Shown here: piece after piece, positions 7,585 through 12,808 of the stretch
Layout: each line of letters begins with the position of its first letter
Position numbering within the stretch: the first letter of the stretch is position 1
Assembly (NCBI GenBank): GCA_965603355.1
Contig: CBFDCQ010000089.1
Span: forward strand, 1-12,808
DNA: 12,808 bases
Reading direction: 5' to 3'
Source: CBFDCQ01 sp965603355
GTDB lineage: Bacteria; Hydrogenedentota; CAZGCA01; CBFDCQ01
Translations under genes and position numbers: made by a program
The notes under the pieces: model-generated
Database searches by the model: none
Seen by the model: the letters and a program-made list of their open reading frames with translations, nothing else
What the model was told of the DNA's origin: nothing

Positions 7585-8677
7585 CGCTCACGTACCCCTC
7601 GATCAGAACGTCATCGCCGATGCGCTTAACACTAACGTCTCGCAACTTGAGCCCATCGCTTATTTCCTCAACTCCCAGCTCGCCTACGGCGGAGAACCGC
7701 CCGTCGCCTCCCAGTATGACAGGCGCGACGAACGCGAGCACCTTGTCAACCGAACCTGATCTCAACGCCTCGGTGAACACTCCCTTACCGCCCTCAATCA
7801 GCAAGCTGGTGATCTCGCGGCGGCCGAGTTCGCGAAGCACTACGTCGAAATCGATCCGTCCGTCACTGTCGGCCAAAACCACAACCTCAGCGCCGGATTC
7901 CCGAAGCTTCTCTACGCGGTCCGACTCGGCGGATTCTCCGACAACAACCCACGATACGCCCGCGGAACCTTCAGCCAACACACGCGCATCAATTGGCATG
8001 TTCGCTTTGCCATCCAGGATTACACGCACGGGGTTCTTCCCGTCACCGTCCGGCAGCCTGGTCGTCAGTTCGGGATCGTCCTCCGCCACAGTCCCGCATC
8101 CTACGAGCACGGCGTCCACCTGGTCTCTCAACTGATGTACCCGCGCGCGCGATTCCTCGCAGGTTATCCACTTCGAATCGCCCGTACCCGTGGCGATCCG
8201 CCCGTCAAGGCTCATCGCCACCTTCAAGAACACAAACGGTCTGCCCGTCGTGACGTACTTGATGAATACCTCGTTAAGCCGATCCGCTTCCTCGGCGAGC
8301 AACCCGACTTCCACGTCTATACCTGCCTGGCGCAGTTCAGCGATACCTTTGCCGTCGACCTTGTCCGACGGGTCCACCATCGCCACAACCGCTCGTTTCA
8401 CTCCGGCCTCCACGACCGCGTCAACGCACGGAGGCGTGCGACCATGATGGCAGCACGGTTCGAGGTTGACGTAAAGCGTCGCGCCGCGAACTCGCTCGCC
8501 GGCATCTTTCAGCGCGACGATCTCCGCGTGATCGTCGCCCGCGCGTGCATGGTATCCACGACCGACCACCTCCCCGTCGCGCACGAGAACCGCGCCGACC
8601 ATGGGGTTCGGGCTCGTCCTGCCGCGACCGCGCTCGGCCAGCTCCAACGCCATCATCATGTAATCCGCATCCGTCAT
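7565..8677 (-). CDS. ribD: Bifunctional pyrimidine deaminase/reductase RibD
   Basis: RibD carries out the deamination and side-chain reduction that convert the GTP cyclohydrolase II product to 5-amino-6-ribitylamino-uracil phosphate. The N-terminal deaminase has its zinc site: H50 and E52 in HAEIVAL, C75 and C84 in LEPCCHHGRTPPC. The reductase begins near residue 147 with PFVFLKVAMSLDGRIATG. An ATG at 8719 is in frame but would be translated through the riboswitch terminator, and its 14 extra residues (MLSRRGVFGTFFVV) do not resemble RibD. ATG 8677 gives MTDADYMMMALELAERG, which matches the family, for 370 residues. No good ribosome site lies before either ATG. First gene of the operon, directly behind the FMN riboswitch. 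Confidence 0.95.
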   Translation of the reverse strand: MTDADYMMMALELAERGRGRTSPNPMVGAVLVRDGEVVGRGYHARAGDDHAEIVALKDAGERVRGATLYVNLEPCCHHGRTPPCVDAVVEAGVKRAVVAMVDPSDKVDGKGIAELRQAGIDVEVGLLAEEADRLNEVFIKYVTTGRPFVFLKVAMSLDGRIATGTGDSKWITCEESRARVHQLRDQVDAVLVGCGTVAEDDPELTTRLPDGDGKNPVRVILDGKANMPIDARVLAEGSAGVSWVVVGESAESDRVEKLRESGAEVVVLADSDGRIDFDVVLRELGRREITSLLIEGGKGVFTEALRSGSVDKVLAFVAPVILGGDGRFSAVGELGVEEISDGLKLRDVSVKRIGDDVLIEGYVSDVHRHS

Positions 8678-8683
8678 AACAAC

Positions 8684-8714
8684 AAAAAAAGTCCCGAAGA
8701 CACCTCTTCGGGAC
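8684..8714 (-). terminator. Rho-independent terminator of the FMN riboswitch
   Basis: On the - strand, a perfect 10-base stem (arms GTCCCGAAGA at 8714-8705 and TCTTCGGGAC at 8700-8691) with a 4-base GGTG loop is followed at once by seven T (8690-8684). It ends 7 bases before the ribD ATG, so termination here prevents transcription of the whole operon. Its 5' arm is the switching sequence described in the findings. Confidence 0.93.
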
Positions 8715-8746
8715 AGCATATAAACAACATTTAGCTAGCTGTAACC

Positions 8747-8878
8747 GTCTTCTCCCATCCGGACTGTACCGTCGGCTCTGGATTCTCACCAGATCTGCAT
8801 GGTCGCCAGGACCACGCTTGCGGGCTCGCCGAATATCGGCTCACCGCCGGTCGGGAATTTCACCCTGTCCCGAAGTGG
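8747..8878 (-). promoter_or_regulatory. FMN riboswitch (RFN element)
   Basis: Read on the - strand, the conserved RFN blocks appear in order: CTTCGGGACAGGGTGAAATT, TCCCGACCGGCGGT, CAGATCTGGTGAGAATCCAG, AGCCGACGGTACAGTCCGG and ATGGGAGAAGA. P1 closes with CTTC (8875-8872) against GAAG (8752-8749). The aptamer lies just upstream of ribD with a terminator between them, so binding of FMN should switch the riboflavin genes off by premature termination. Established for this class; the mechanism here is inferred from the layout. Confidence 0.96.
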
Positions 8879-8886
8879 CTGCCGGT

Positions 8887-8916
8887 ATTATATCAAGTTT
8901 CTGCTCCGCCAGTCAA
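8887..8916 (-). promoter_or_regulatory. Promoter of the riboflavin operon
   Basis: On the - strand, TTGACT (8916-8911) and a perfect TATAAT (8892-8887) are 18 bases apart. Transcription would start near 8880, immediately before the first base of the riboswitch. Confidence 0.85.
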
Positions 8917-9001
8917 CAGAAAAACTGGGGTATTGACAGAAACCGCTGAGAATGCAACGATTATGAACGAGAGAAAAATACTTTCCGCCCCCCTATTCTG
9001 C

Positions 9002-9030
9002 TTGACATCCACTCCCTATCGCGCTATACT
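9002..9030 (+). promoter_or_regulatory. Promoter of the secretin-like gene
   Basis: TTGACA (9002-9007) and TATACT (9025-9030) are 17 bases apart, an almost ideal sigma70-type promoter. It starts transcription near 9037, about 44 bases before the ATG at 9081, and diverges from the riboflavin promoter about 85 bases away. Confidence 0.85.
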
Positions 9031-9080
9031 ATTGGCAAAGAGGAGACGACTGCCAGCATAGCCTGAAGGGGTGATTTAGA

Positions 9081-9845
9081 ATGCGATCCAGATACACGTT
9101 GCCAATAGCATTGGTCTTGGTTCTTCTTGCGGCCATTCCGGCGCGCGCCGGCGCTGATACGATTCATTTCAAGAACAGATCGGTCCTGAACAACGTCAAG
9201 GTCCTGGCGGAGGACTGGCGCGGCGTACAGGTGCAGATCAGCGACATGGTAAGAATGTCCTTTACGCGCAAAGATATTGACAGGATTGAGCGGGCGCGAA
9301 TGACGATGGAGCGACCGACGCTGCGACCCGAACCTGCCGGTGTGCGCGTACCGAGCGCTCTCAGGGCAAAACTTACTCAGAGTATTGCCGTGAACTACCC
9401 GGAACCCACCAGCTTCGTCGAGATACTTGCCAACATATCCGAGCTCTACAGCATAAACATCACGGTGGACCCCAAGGTAAGAGAGAAAATAGTCGACGGC
9501 AGTGTCGACCCGTTATGGACATTTACGAAAGCGGACGGAAGCAACGTCCTGCAGATGTTGGCGAAACTCGAGGAGGACAAGGCGCTTACCTACCAGATTT
9601 CGGACAGTACCATACTCATCGGCGTTCCCGGGCCACCGGCAGCACCGGTCAGTAGCGTGCAACCGACCGTCCCAGCCTTACGCATTCCGACTCCTCCAGT
9701 CATGCCCACACCCACCGTGCGCCCTGCGGCACCGGCCACAACAGGCCCCGCAACCCGCCCCGCCGGACGTCAGCGTCCCGGAGGGAGGGCTGCACGAGGA
9801 GGGCCCGGTCGCGGACCAATGGGACGAAGAGGAGCCAGGCCGTAA
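9081..9845 (+). CDS. Secreted protein with secretin-type STN-like domain; 3' end probably frameshifted
   Basis: The 254-residue product starts with a signal peptide (MRSRYTLPIALVLVLLAAIPARA, probable cleavage near residue 23), so it is exported. Residues 24-75 resemble a short beta domain that reads TIHFKNRSVLNNVKV. Residues 100-185 (SIAVNYPEPTSFVEILANIS... YQISDSTILIG) look like the STN or N-terminal domain of secretins such as GspD/PilQ, which binds pilus or secretion partners in the periplasm. A proline-rich linker follows. The last ~35 residues are Arg/Gly-rich and appear to be read out of frame (see the next feature). AAGGGG precedes the ATG. No secretin pore domain is present, so it is not a full secretin. 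Exact role unknown. Confidence 0.75.
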   Translation: MRSRYTLPIALVLVLLAAIPARAGADTIHFKNRSVLNNVKVLAEDWRGVQVQISDMVRMSFTRKDIDRIERARMTMERPTLRPEPAGVRVPSALRAKLTQSIAVNYPEPTSFVEILANISELYSINITVDPKVREKIVDGSVDPLWTFTKADGSNVLQMLAKLEEDKALTYQISDSTILIGVPGPPAAPVSSVQPTVPALRIPTPPVMPTPTVRPAAPATTGPATRPAGRQRPGGRAARGGPGRGPMGRRGARP

Positions 9846-9971
9846 GACGCAGCAGTACAGGCTCCGGCCGGTTGCTTTAGCATATCGCAGCGGATCCCCC
9901 CCACCAGCGCTGAAATCCCTTATTACCTTCAGACCGTCAATAAGCACACCCTACAGAACATGAAGTATTAG
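9735..9971 (+). pseudogene. Out-of-frame continuation of the secretin-like gene
   Basis: From about 9745 the coding signal moves to the +1 frame: it reads APPDVSVPEGGLHEEGPVAD, then QWDEEEPGRKTQQYRLRPVA, with mostly G or C at third codon positions, while the original frame gives Arg/Gly-rich sequence with mixed third positions and stops at 9845. After a run of seven C (9896-9902) sense returns to the original frame with SAEIPYYLQTVNKHTLQNMK and a TAG at 9969-9971. One added base near 9745-9775 and one lost base in the C run would restore a single frame of about 296 residues. Either two real compensating mutations or two sequencing errors would explain it. Confidence 0.5.
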
Positions 9972-10225
9972 GATGGGACTGTCTCGAAAGACGCGTATTT
10001 CGGCTCGGTCGCCACGACAACACGAGAGAATCGCAAGGGAAACCGAAAGATTTCCGATTCTGTCTCGTGTAATGATGACAGCGAAACGAGAATAGCGAAG
10101 ACGGCAATTGACGTGGAATGTTTCGCCCGTATAGACCGTCTACTATATTGGCCCCTCGGCGTCGGGTTTAATGTGCCGAGCGCGGCGACACTTCCATTCA
10201 CAGGGCTGGTCGGGAGGGGGACAGC
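9972..10225. other. Non-coding stretch with inverted repeats and a possible promoter
   Basis: No convincing gene is present. Arms at 10021-10033 and 10055-10069 (CACGAGA-GAATCG against CGATTC-tg-TCTCGTG) form a long stem with a 2-base bulge, with an inner GAAA/TTTC pair. The GGGACTGTCTCGAAAG at 9975-9990 looks like the outer end of some insertion sequences, but no partner end or transposase is seen. A smaller stem CTCGGC/GCCGAG (10155-10160, 10175-10180) lies in the presumed leader of the next gene. Confidence 0.5.
10108..10135 (+). promoter_or_regulatory. Putative promoter for the YezD-like gene
   Basis: TTGACG (10108-10113) and TATAGA (10130-10135) are 16 bases apart, giving a start near 10142 and a leader of roughly 85 bases that contains the CTCGGC/GCCGAG stem. 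Confidence 0.45.
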
Positions 10226-10453
10226 ATGGAGCAGGGCTGGAACGACACGCACGGACGTCTGTCGGAGGCTGCCCTGAACTGGATCAGGTCCAAGATTGAA
10301 GGTCTCGAGTTTGGCGACGTGAAGATAACTGTTAGACAGGGAAGAATCGTACAGATTGACAGGGAGGAGAAACAACGTCATCACGAGGTTGTTCCGGAAC
10401 GTGATCGCCGACGCAACCCTCTAGAGGGTCGCGTCCAGCGAACTGTTTCTTAA
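10226..10453 (+). CDS. YezD-like small protein (DUF2292)
   Basis: A 75-residue protein. The core ALNWIRSKIEGLEFGDVKIT followed by VRQGRIVQIDREEKQR (residues 15-51) matches the DUF2292/YezD pattern of a short helix, a G-x-V strand, a GxIVQI turn and a final ExEK-like end. The family is known only as a small, widespread protein of unknown function. The last 24 residues go beyond the usual family end and are partly coded by a perfect hairpin (10410-10435). GGGAGGGGG stands before the ATG. It is followed after 70 bases by a helix-turn-helix gene in the same direction, with which it may form an operon. Confidence 0.72.
   Translation: MEQGWNDTHGRLSEAALNWIRSKIEGLEFGDVKITVRQGRIVQIDREEKQRHHEVVPERDRRRNPLEGRVQRTVS
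10410..10435. repeat. Hairpin in the 3' end of the YezD-like gene
   Basis: Arms GACGC-a-ACCCTC (10410-10421) and GAGGGT-c-GCGTC (10424-10435) pair around TA with one A/C mismatch, giving eleven paired bases. No T tract follows. It lies in the coding frame, in the tail that extends beyond the conserved family core. Confidence 0.6.
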
Positions 10454-10523
10454 CGGTAACCGAGCCGGTACCGGGCAAGGGAGGCTCACGAATGTCGCTA
10501 CACGGCGGCAGGAGGGCTTCCCG

Positions 10524-10868
10524 ATGTGCCGGATACCTTCGTACAAGTTCCTGGAAAAATCGTTTGACCCGAGGGACCTCGAGCGGTTCGCCAACGAGGA
10601 CGGCCTGTGGTACGAGCCGGCGGAGGAGGTGAACCGACGGCTCGCGCGGGGCAGGAAACGTGCCGCACAACTGGTGATCCTGGTGAACCTTATCGAGCAT
10701 TGTCTCACCCGTCCTCAATGCACCTGCGCGAAACTCTACTTTTTCGAGGGGAAAAGCCTCAGGGAGATCGCCGCGATAACCGGAGTGCATTTCACCACCG
10801 TGCATCAACACGTCCGGGCGGCAACCAAGAAGCTCCGGCGTGAGGTGGAGAAAGTAGGGAGCCCGTGA
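10524..10868 (+). CDS. Small sigma-region-4-like helix-turn-helix protein
   Basis: A 114-residue protein whose C-terminal half resembles sigma70 region 4: LTRPQCTCAKLYFFEGKSLR, then EIAAITGVHFTTVHQHVRAA, then TKKLRREVEKV, with the helix-turn-helix at about 78-98. The N-terminal half (1-50) is charged, has no region 2, and matches nothing I recognise. It is therefore a stand-alone DNA-binding regulator or sigma-like adaptor, not a complete sigma factor. AGGAGGG lies seven bases before the ATG. Two cysteines at 66 and 68 (PQCTC) and others at 2 and 60 are notable, but no clear metal site is formed. The target is unknown. Confidence 0.7.
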   Translation: MCRIPSYKFLEKSFDPRDLERFANEDGLWYEPAEEVNRRLARGRKRAAQLVILVNLIEHCLTRPQCTCAKLYFFEGKSLREIAAITGVHFTTVHQHVRAATKKLRREVEKVGSP

Positions 10869-10922
10869 ACGAAAGGTACATTATCAGCTGGCGCGACCCT
10901 CGGCGAGCGGCACAAACCGCAC

Positions 10923-11273
10923 TCATTTCACGTCGGGATTAGGGATTGTGCATGTCATCTCGAGCGGCTCCGAGTGCGGATTCGCGAACTGATGCTTCTC
11001 GTTCGGCTCCACGAACACGTTGTGTCCGGGCGACAGATCGTGTCTGTTGCCGTCCTTATCAACCACCACACCTGTACCGGCCAGCACTTTGACCAGATGC
11101 TCGAAATCGTGCGTGTGGTACGGCGTGTGGCCGCCGGGAGAGACCGTGAACAGTCGCATGATGATGTTCTGCGACCCGTCATCCGGCCCTATAAGTATCT
11201 TCATAGTAACGTCTTTGGCGCCTTCCATCTCCACCACGGCACCCTCTATCTCGGAATCCCGCTTGATCTTCAT
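10923..11273 (-). CDS. Small cupin-domain protein
   Basis: A 116-residue single-domain cupin (Cupin_2 type). Motif 1 is GGHTPYHTHDFEHLVKVLAGTG, which supplies the two histidines and the glutamate of a metal site. Motif 2 is SPGHNVFVEPNEKHQFAN, which supplies the last histidine. The metal ligands are intact, so it should bind a divalent ion, but cupins of this size serve as sugar isomerases, dioxygenases or sensors and the sequence does not choose. The frame is open further upstream to 11372, but ATG 11273 has AGGAGAGG six bases upstream and gives the normal family length. It is transcribed alone, convergent with the helix-turn-helix gene; no terminator is clear between them. Confidence 0.88.
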   Translation of the reverse strand: MKIKRDSEIEGAVVEMEGAKDVTMKILIGPDDGSQNIIMRLFTVSPGGHTPYHTHDFEHLVKVLAGTGVVVDKDGNRHDLSPGHNVFVEPNEKHQFANPHSEPLEMTCTIPNPDVK

Positions 11274-11296
11274 CGTATCCTCTCCTAACACCTGAC

Positions 11297-11311
11297 GGCG
11301 GGCGACCCGCC
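11297..11311. repeat. Short hairpin element (GGCGGG type)
   Basis: Perfect 6-base arms GGCGGG (11297-11302) and CCCGCC (11306-11311) around CGA. Same GGCGGG core as the element at 6908. It sits just upstream of the cupin ribosome site. Confidence 0.6.
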
Positions 11312-11387
11312 CACCCTGCCTGCAATTAGCCCTGTGCTTACTTGTACCACAGTTGCGCCGGACATTCAACATCGCCCCTCACCCTAG

Positions 11388-11408
11388 CCCTCTCCCAATG
11401 GGAGAGGG
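11388..11408. repeat. Short hairpin element (CCCTCTCCC type)
   Basis: Perfect 9-base arms CCCTCTCCC (11388-11396) and GGGAGAGGG (11400-11408) around AAT. It is preceded by CCCTCACCCTAG, a repeat edge that I recognise as common between genes in many bacteria. Confidence 0.75.
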
Positions 11409-11415
11409 GATCGGC

Positions 11416-11440
11416 GTAGGGGCAGCGCTTGCTCTGCCCA
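11416..11440. repeat. Short hairpin element (GTAGGGGCAG type)
   Basis: Arms GGGCAG (11420-11425) and CTGCCC (11434-11439), with the edge GTAGG shared with the elements near 5091 and 6904. Confidence 0.65.
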
Positions 11441-11460
11441 CACGATCAGCGCGCAGGTTG

Positions 11461-11484
11461 GTGGGGCAGACATTCCTGTCTGCC
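11461..11484. repeat. Short hairpin element (GTGGGGCAGACA type)
   Basis: Perfect 8-base arms GGCAGACA (11465-11472) and TGTCTGCC (11477-11484) around TTCC. It is the third hairpin in a row within 100 bases, and stands 20 bases before the blaI -35 box. Confidence 0.7.
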
Positions 11485-11503
11485 AATAAGCCGAATTTTT
11501 CCC

Positions 11504-11534
11504 TTGACAAAATCGATTACATGTGTAATAATAT
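11504..11534 (+). promoter_or_regulatory. Promoter of the blaI-blaR1 operon
   Basis: A perfect TTGACA (11504-11509) is followed after 16-19 bases by an A/T-rich -10 region (TAATAATAT, 11526-11534). The exact -10 hexamer is not certain. Confidence 0.7.
11516..11529. promoter_or_regulatory. BlaI-type operator 1
   Basis: ATTAC-atgt-GTAAT is a dyad that fits the ATTACA/TGTAAT sites known for the BlaI/MecI family. It lies between the -35 box and the -10 region, where bound repressor would block polymerase. Confidence 0.75.
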
Positions 11535-11540
11535 AGATAT

Positions 11541-11554
11541 ATTACAGGCGTAAT
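11541..11554. promoter_or_regulatory. BlaI-type operator 2
   Basis: ATTAC-aggc-GTAAT has the same arms and the same 4-base spacer as operator 1, with its centre 25 bases downstream. It lies around the expected transcription start and 16 bases before the blaI ATG. Two matching sites suggest that BlaI represses its own operon. Confidence 0.75.
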
Positions 11555-11570
11555 CACAATGGAGGTGACT

Positions 11571-11945
11571 ATGAAAAGGATACCGAGAATATCAGAATCG
11601 GAGTGGCAGGTTATGAGGGTGCTGTGGGCCGAGGCCCCGCGCACTGCGAACGAGGTGGTCGACGCGTTGAACCACACGACGACCTGGAAACCGAAAACCA
11701 TCAAGACGCTGCTCAACAGGTTGGTCAAGAAGAGGGCGCTCGGTTTCGACAAGAAGGGCAGGGCGTACCACTACTATCCCCTGGTGGACGAGGTCGAGTG
11801 CATGAAGGCGGAAAACCACTCGCTGTTGAGTCGGGTTTACGGAGGAGCGCTCAAGCCGATGCTCGCCAACCTTCTCGAGGACGCCGAGCTGACGCCGGAC
11901 GAGATCGAGGACCTTAAGCACATCCTCGACGAAAGGGGGCGATGA
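11571..11945 (+). CDS. blaI: BlaI/MecI-family transcriptional repressor
   Basis: A 124-residue winged-helix repressor, normal length for the family. MKRIPRISESEWQVMRVLW opens the DNA-binding domain, TWKPKTIKTLLNRLVKKRAL carries the recognition helix (about 38-57), and KKGRAYHYYP is the wing. The C-terminal helices provide dimerisation. An in-frame ATG at 11559 lies inside the ribosome site; ATG 11571 with GGAGG five bases upstream is preferred. The stop overlaps the blaR1 start (ATGA). Family members are inactivated when the partner BlaR1 peptidase senses a ligand and the repressor is cut. No beta-lactamase is seen here, so the stimulus is unknown. Confidence 0.93.
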   Translation: MKRIPRISESEWQVMRVLWAEAPRTANEVVDALNHTTTWKPKTIKTLLNRLVKKRALGFDKKGRAYHYYPLVDEVECMKAENHSLLSRVYGGALKPMLANLLEDAELTPDEIEDLKHILDERGR

Positions 11946-12808
11946 TCGTGGCGTTTCCAGACCTACAGTTGATCCCGTTTTTCCAGTGGCTGTTCCGAAC
12001 AAGCGTGCAGGCCAGCGTTCTGGTCTGCCTCATACTTGCGGTTCAGGCGGTGTTGCGCCGTAAGCTCGGCGCGAGGTGGCACTACTGTTTGTGGCTGCTT
12101 CTCCTGGTGCGCCTGGTTATGCCCGGCGCGCCGGAGAGCAGTTTCAGTGTGTTCAACCTTATGCCGTTCGGACAGGAGCGTCCGGCCGCCGTCGAACCGG
12201 ACGTGATCGTCCTTGGCCCCACCGAACCTGCGGAGCCGGTATCCCTGTCGATGCCCGCACCGGTGCCGCTTCTACCCGGACAGCTAGACGGCCAACCGAT
12301 TCCCGTTCAACGCGCGCCGTTTCGCGTTCAGCCGGTACCGTTGATCTGGGCGTTCGGCGCGCTGCTCGTAGCGATCTACGCCGTCGGGCAGAACATCGCG
12401 CTATCGTCGCGTATCGCCCGCCAGAGACAGGTCACGGACGAAGGTGTGCTCGGTCTCCTCGAAACCTGCAAAGAGACGATGGGCGTACGCGCGTACTTGT
12501 CTGTGGTTGAGACGCCCAGGGTCAAGAGCCCGGCGCTGCTCGGGTTCATCCGTCCGCGTCTGCTGCTGCCCGAGGGTATGGTCGAGACGCTCGACCGCGA
12601 CGAGCTGCGTTACGTCTTCCTGCACGAGCTTGCGCACCTCAAACGCCGCGACATTGCCGTCAACTGGCTGATGGCGGCGCTGCAGCTCATGCACTGGTTC
12701 AACCCGCTCATCTGGTACGCGTTCTACCGCATGCGTGCCGACCGCGAGATCGCGTGCGACGCGCTCGTTCTGTCGCGCACGCAACCCGGCGAATCGAAAA
12801 GCTACGGC
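11942..12808 (+). CDS. blaR1: BlaR1-type M56 membrane zinc peptidase, partial (3' end outside window)
   Basis: Signal-transducing membrane metallopeptidase that activates when its outer domain senses a ligand and then leads to loss of BlaI repression. The visible 289 residues contain membrane segments near 20-37, 46-63 and 134-156, and a Pro-rich outer loop between the second and third (about 85-130). The M56 domain carries the zinc motif HELAHLKRRD (HExxH at 228-232), the hydrophobic segment NWLMAALQLMHWFNPLIWYA, and DREIACD (267-273) with E269 as the likely third ligand. The ATG overlaps the blaI stop by four bases, so translation is coupled. The reading frame is open to the last base. The sensor domain is beyond the window, so the ligand cannot be judged. 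Confidence 0.92.
   Translation, partial: MIVAFPDLQLIPFFQWLFRTSVQASVLVCLILAVQAVLRRKLGARWHYCLWLLLLVRLVMPGAPESSFSVFNLMPFGQERPAAVEPDVIVLGPTEPAEPVSLSMPAPVPLLPGQLDGQPIPVQRAPFRVQPVPLIWAFGALLVAIYAVGQNIALSSRIARQRQVTDEGVLGLLETCKETMGVRAYLSVVETPRVKSPALLGFIRPRLLLPEGMVETLDRDELRYVFLHELAHLKRRDIAVNWLMAALQLMHWFNPLIWYAFYRMRADREIACDALVLSRTQPGESKSYG

Noticed and set aside
8677..8719. ribD starting at ATG 8719.
   Set aside because: The extra 14 residues are encoded by the terminator stem and T tract and do not look like RibD; ATG 8677 matches the family.
8933..8964. A perfect TTGACA at 8933-8938 as a further + strand promoter.
   Set aside because: No acceptable -10 box is found at 16-18 bases; the promoter at 9002-9030 is clearly better.
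9968..10384. A 138-codon - strand frame covering the non-coding stretch.
   Set aside because: No ribosome site or recognised domain; it runs over the inverted repeats and into the YezD-like gene on the other strand.
11374..11490. The hairpin cluster as a CRISPR array.
   Set aside because: The units differ in sequence, spacing is irregular, and no repeated direct sequence with uniform spacers exists.

Overview
The window is bacterial DNA with fairly high GC, well-formed sigma70-type promoters (TTGACA / TATAAT class), Shine-Dalgarno sites and dense gene packing. Several traits fit an uncultured lineage such as Armatimonadota, Planctomycetota or a relative: an ECF sigma factor next to a zinc-finger anti-sigma protein that carries pseudopilin-like C-terminal domains, a BlaI/BlaR1 pair, and many short hairpin repeats between genes. 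This placement is inferred from style only; no marker gene in the window fixes the phylum.

Layout. Positions 1-206 hold a repeat-rich leader and a promoter. Next come two + strand permease genes of a nucleoside/simple-sugar ABC importer (207-2216). Convergent with them on the - strand is a transmembrane anti-sigma protein (2256-3956) preceded by its ECF sigma factor (3960-4454). Further upstream on the - strand lies nusB (4590-5069) and then a complete riboflavin operon: ribH, ribBA, ribE and ribD (5186-8677). The operon is headed by a rho-independent terminator, an FMN riboswitch and a strong promoter (to 8916). Facing away from that promoter, a + strand promoter drives a secreted protein with a secretin-type STN-like domain (9081 onward). 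Its reading frame looks shifted twice near the 3' end. A 250-base non-coding stretch follows, then a small YezD-like (DUF2292) protein and a small sigma-region-4-like helix-turn-helix protein (10226-10868). A - strand cupin gene (10923-11273) comes next, then a cluster of hairpin repeats. Last is a + strand blaI-blaR1 operon with two matching operator dyads over its promoter; blaR1 runs off the window edge.

How the parts work together. RibD, RibE, RibBA and RibH together make riboflavin from GTP and ribulose 5-phosphate, and the FMN riboswitch closes the feedback loop by premature termination. The terminator's 5' arm is exactly complementary to the 5' strand of the aptamer P1/P2 region, so the switching element can be read directly from the sequence. 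The sigma/anti-sigma pair and the BlaI/BlaR1 pair are two separate envelope-to-promoter signalling modules whose targets are not visible here. The permeases need an ATPase and a binding lipoprotein, which are not in the window.

The most notable points are the anti-sigma protein with two pseudopilin-like repeats, the apparent compensating frameshifts in the secretin-like gene, the readable riboswitch switching sequence, the paired BlaI operators, and a family of short hairpin elements sharing a (G)TAGGGGC-like edge. Several gene starts were moved from the longest open frame to internal codons with better signals (ribD, ribH, nusB, ECF sigma, cupin, blaI, first permease).
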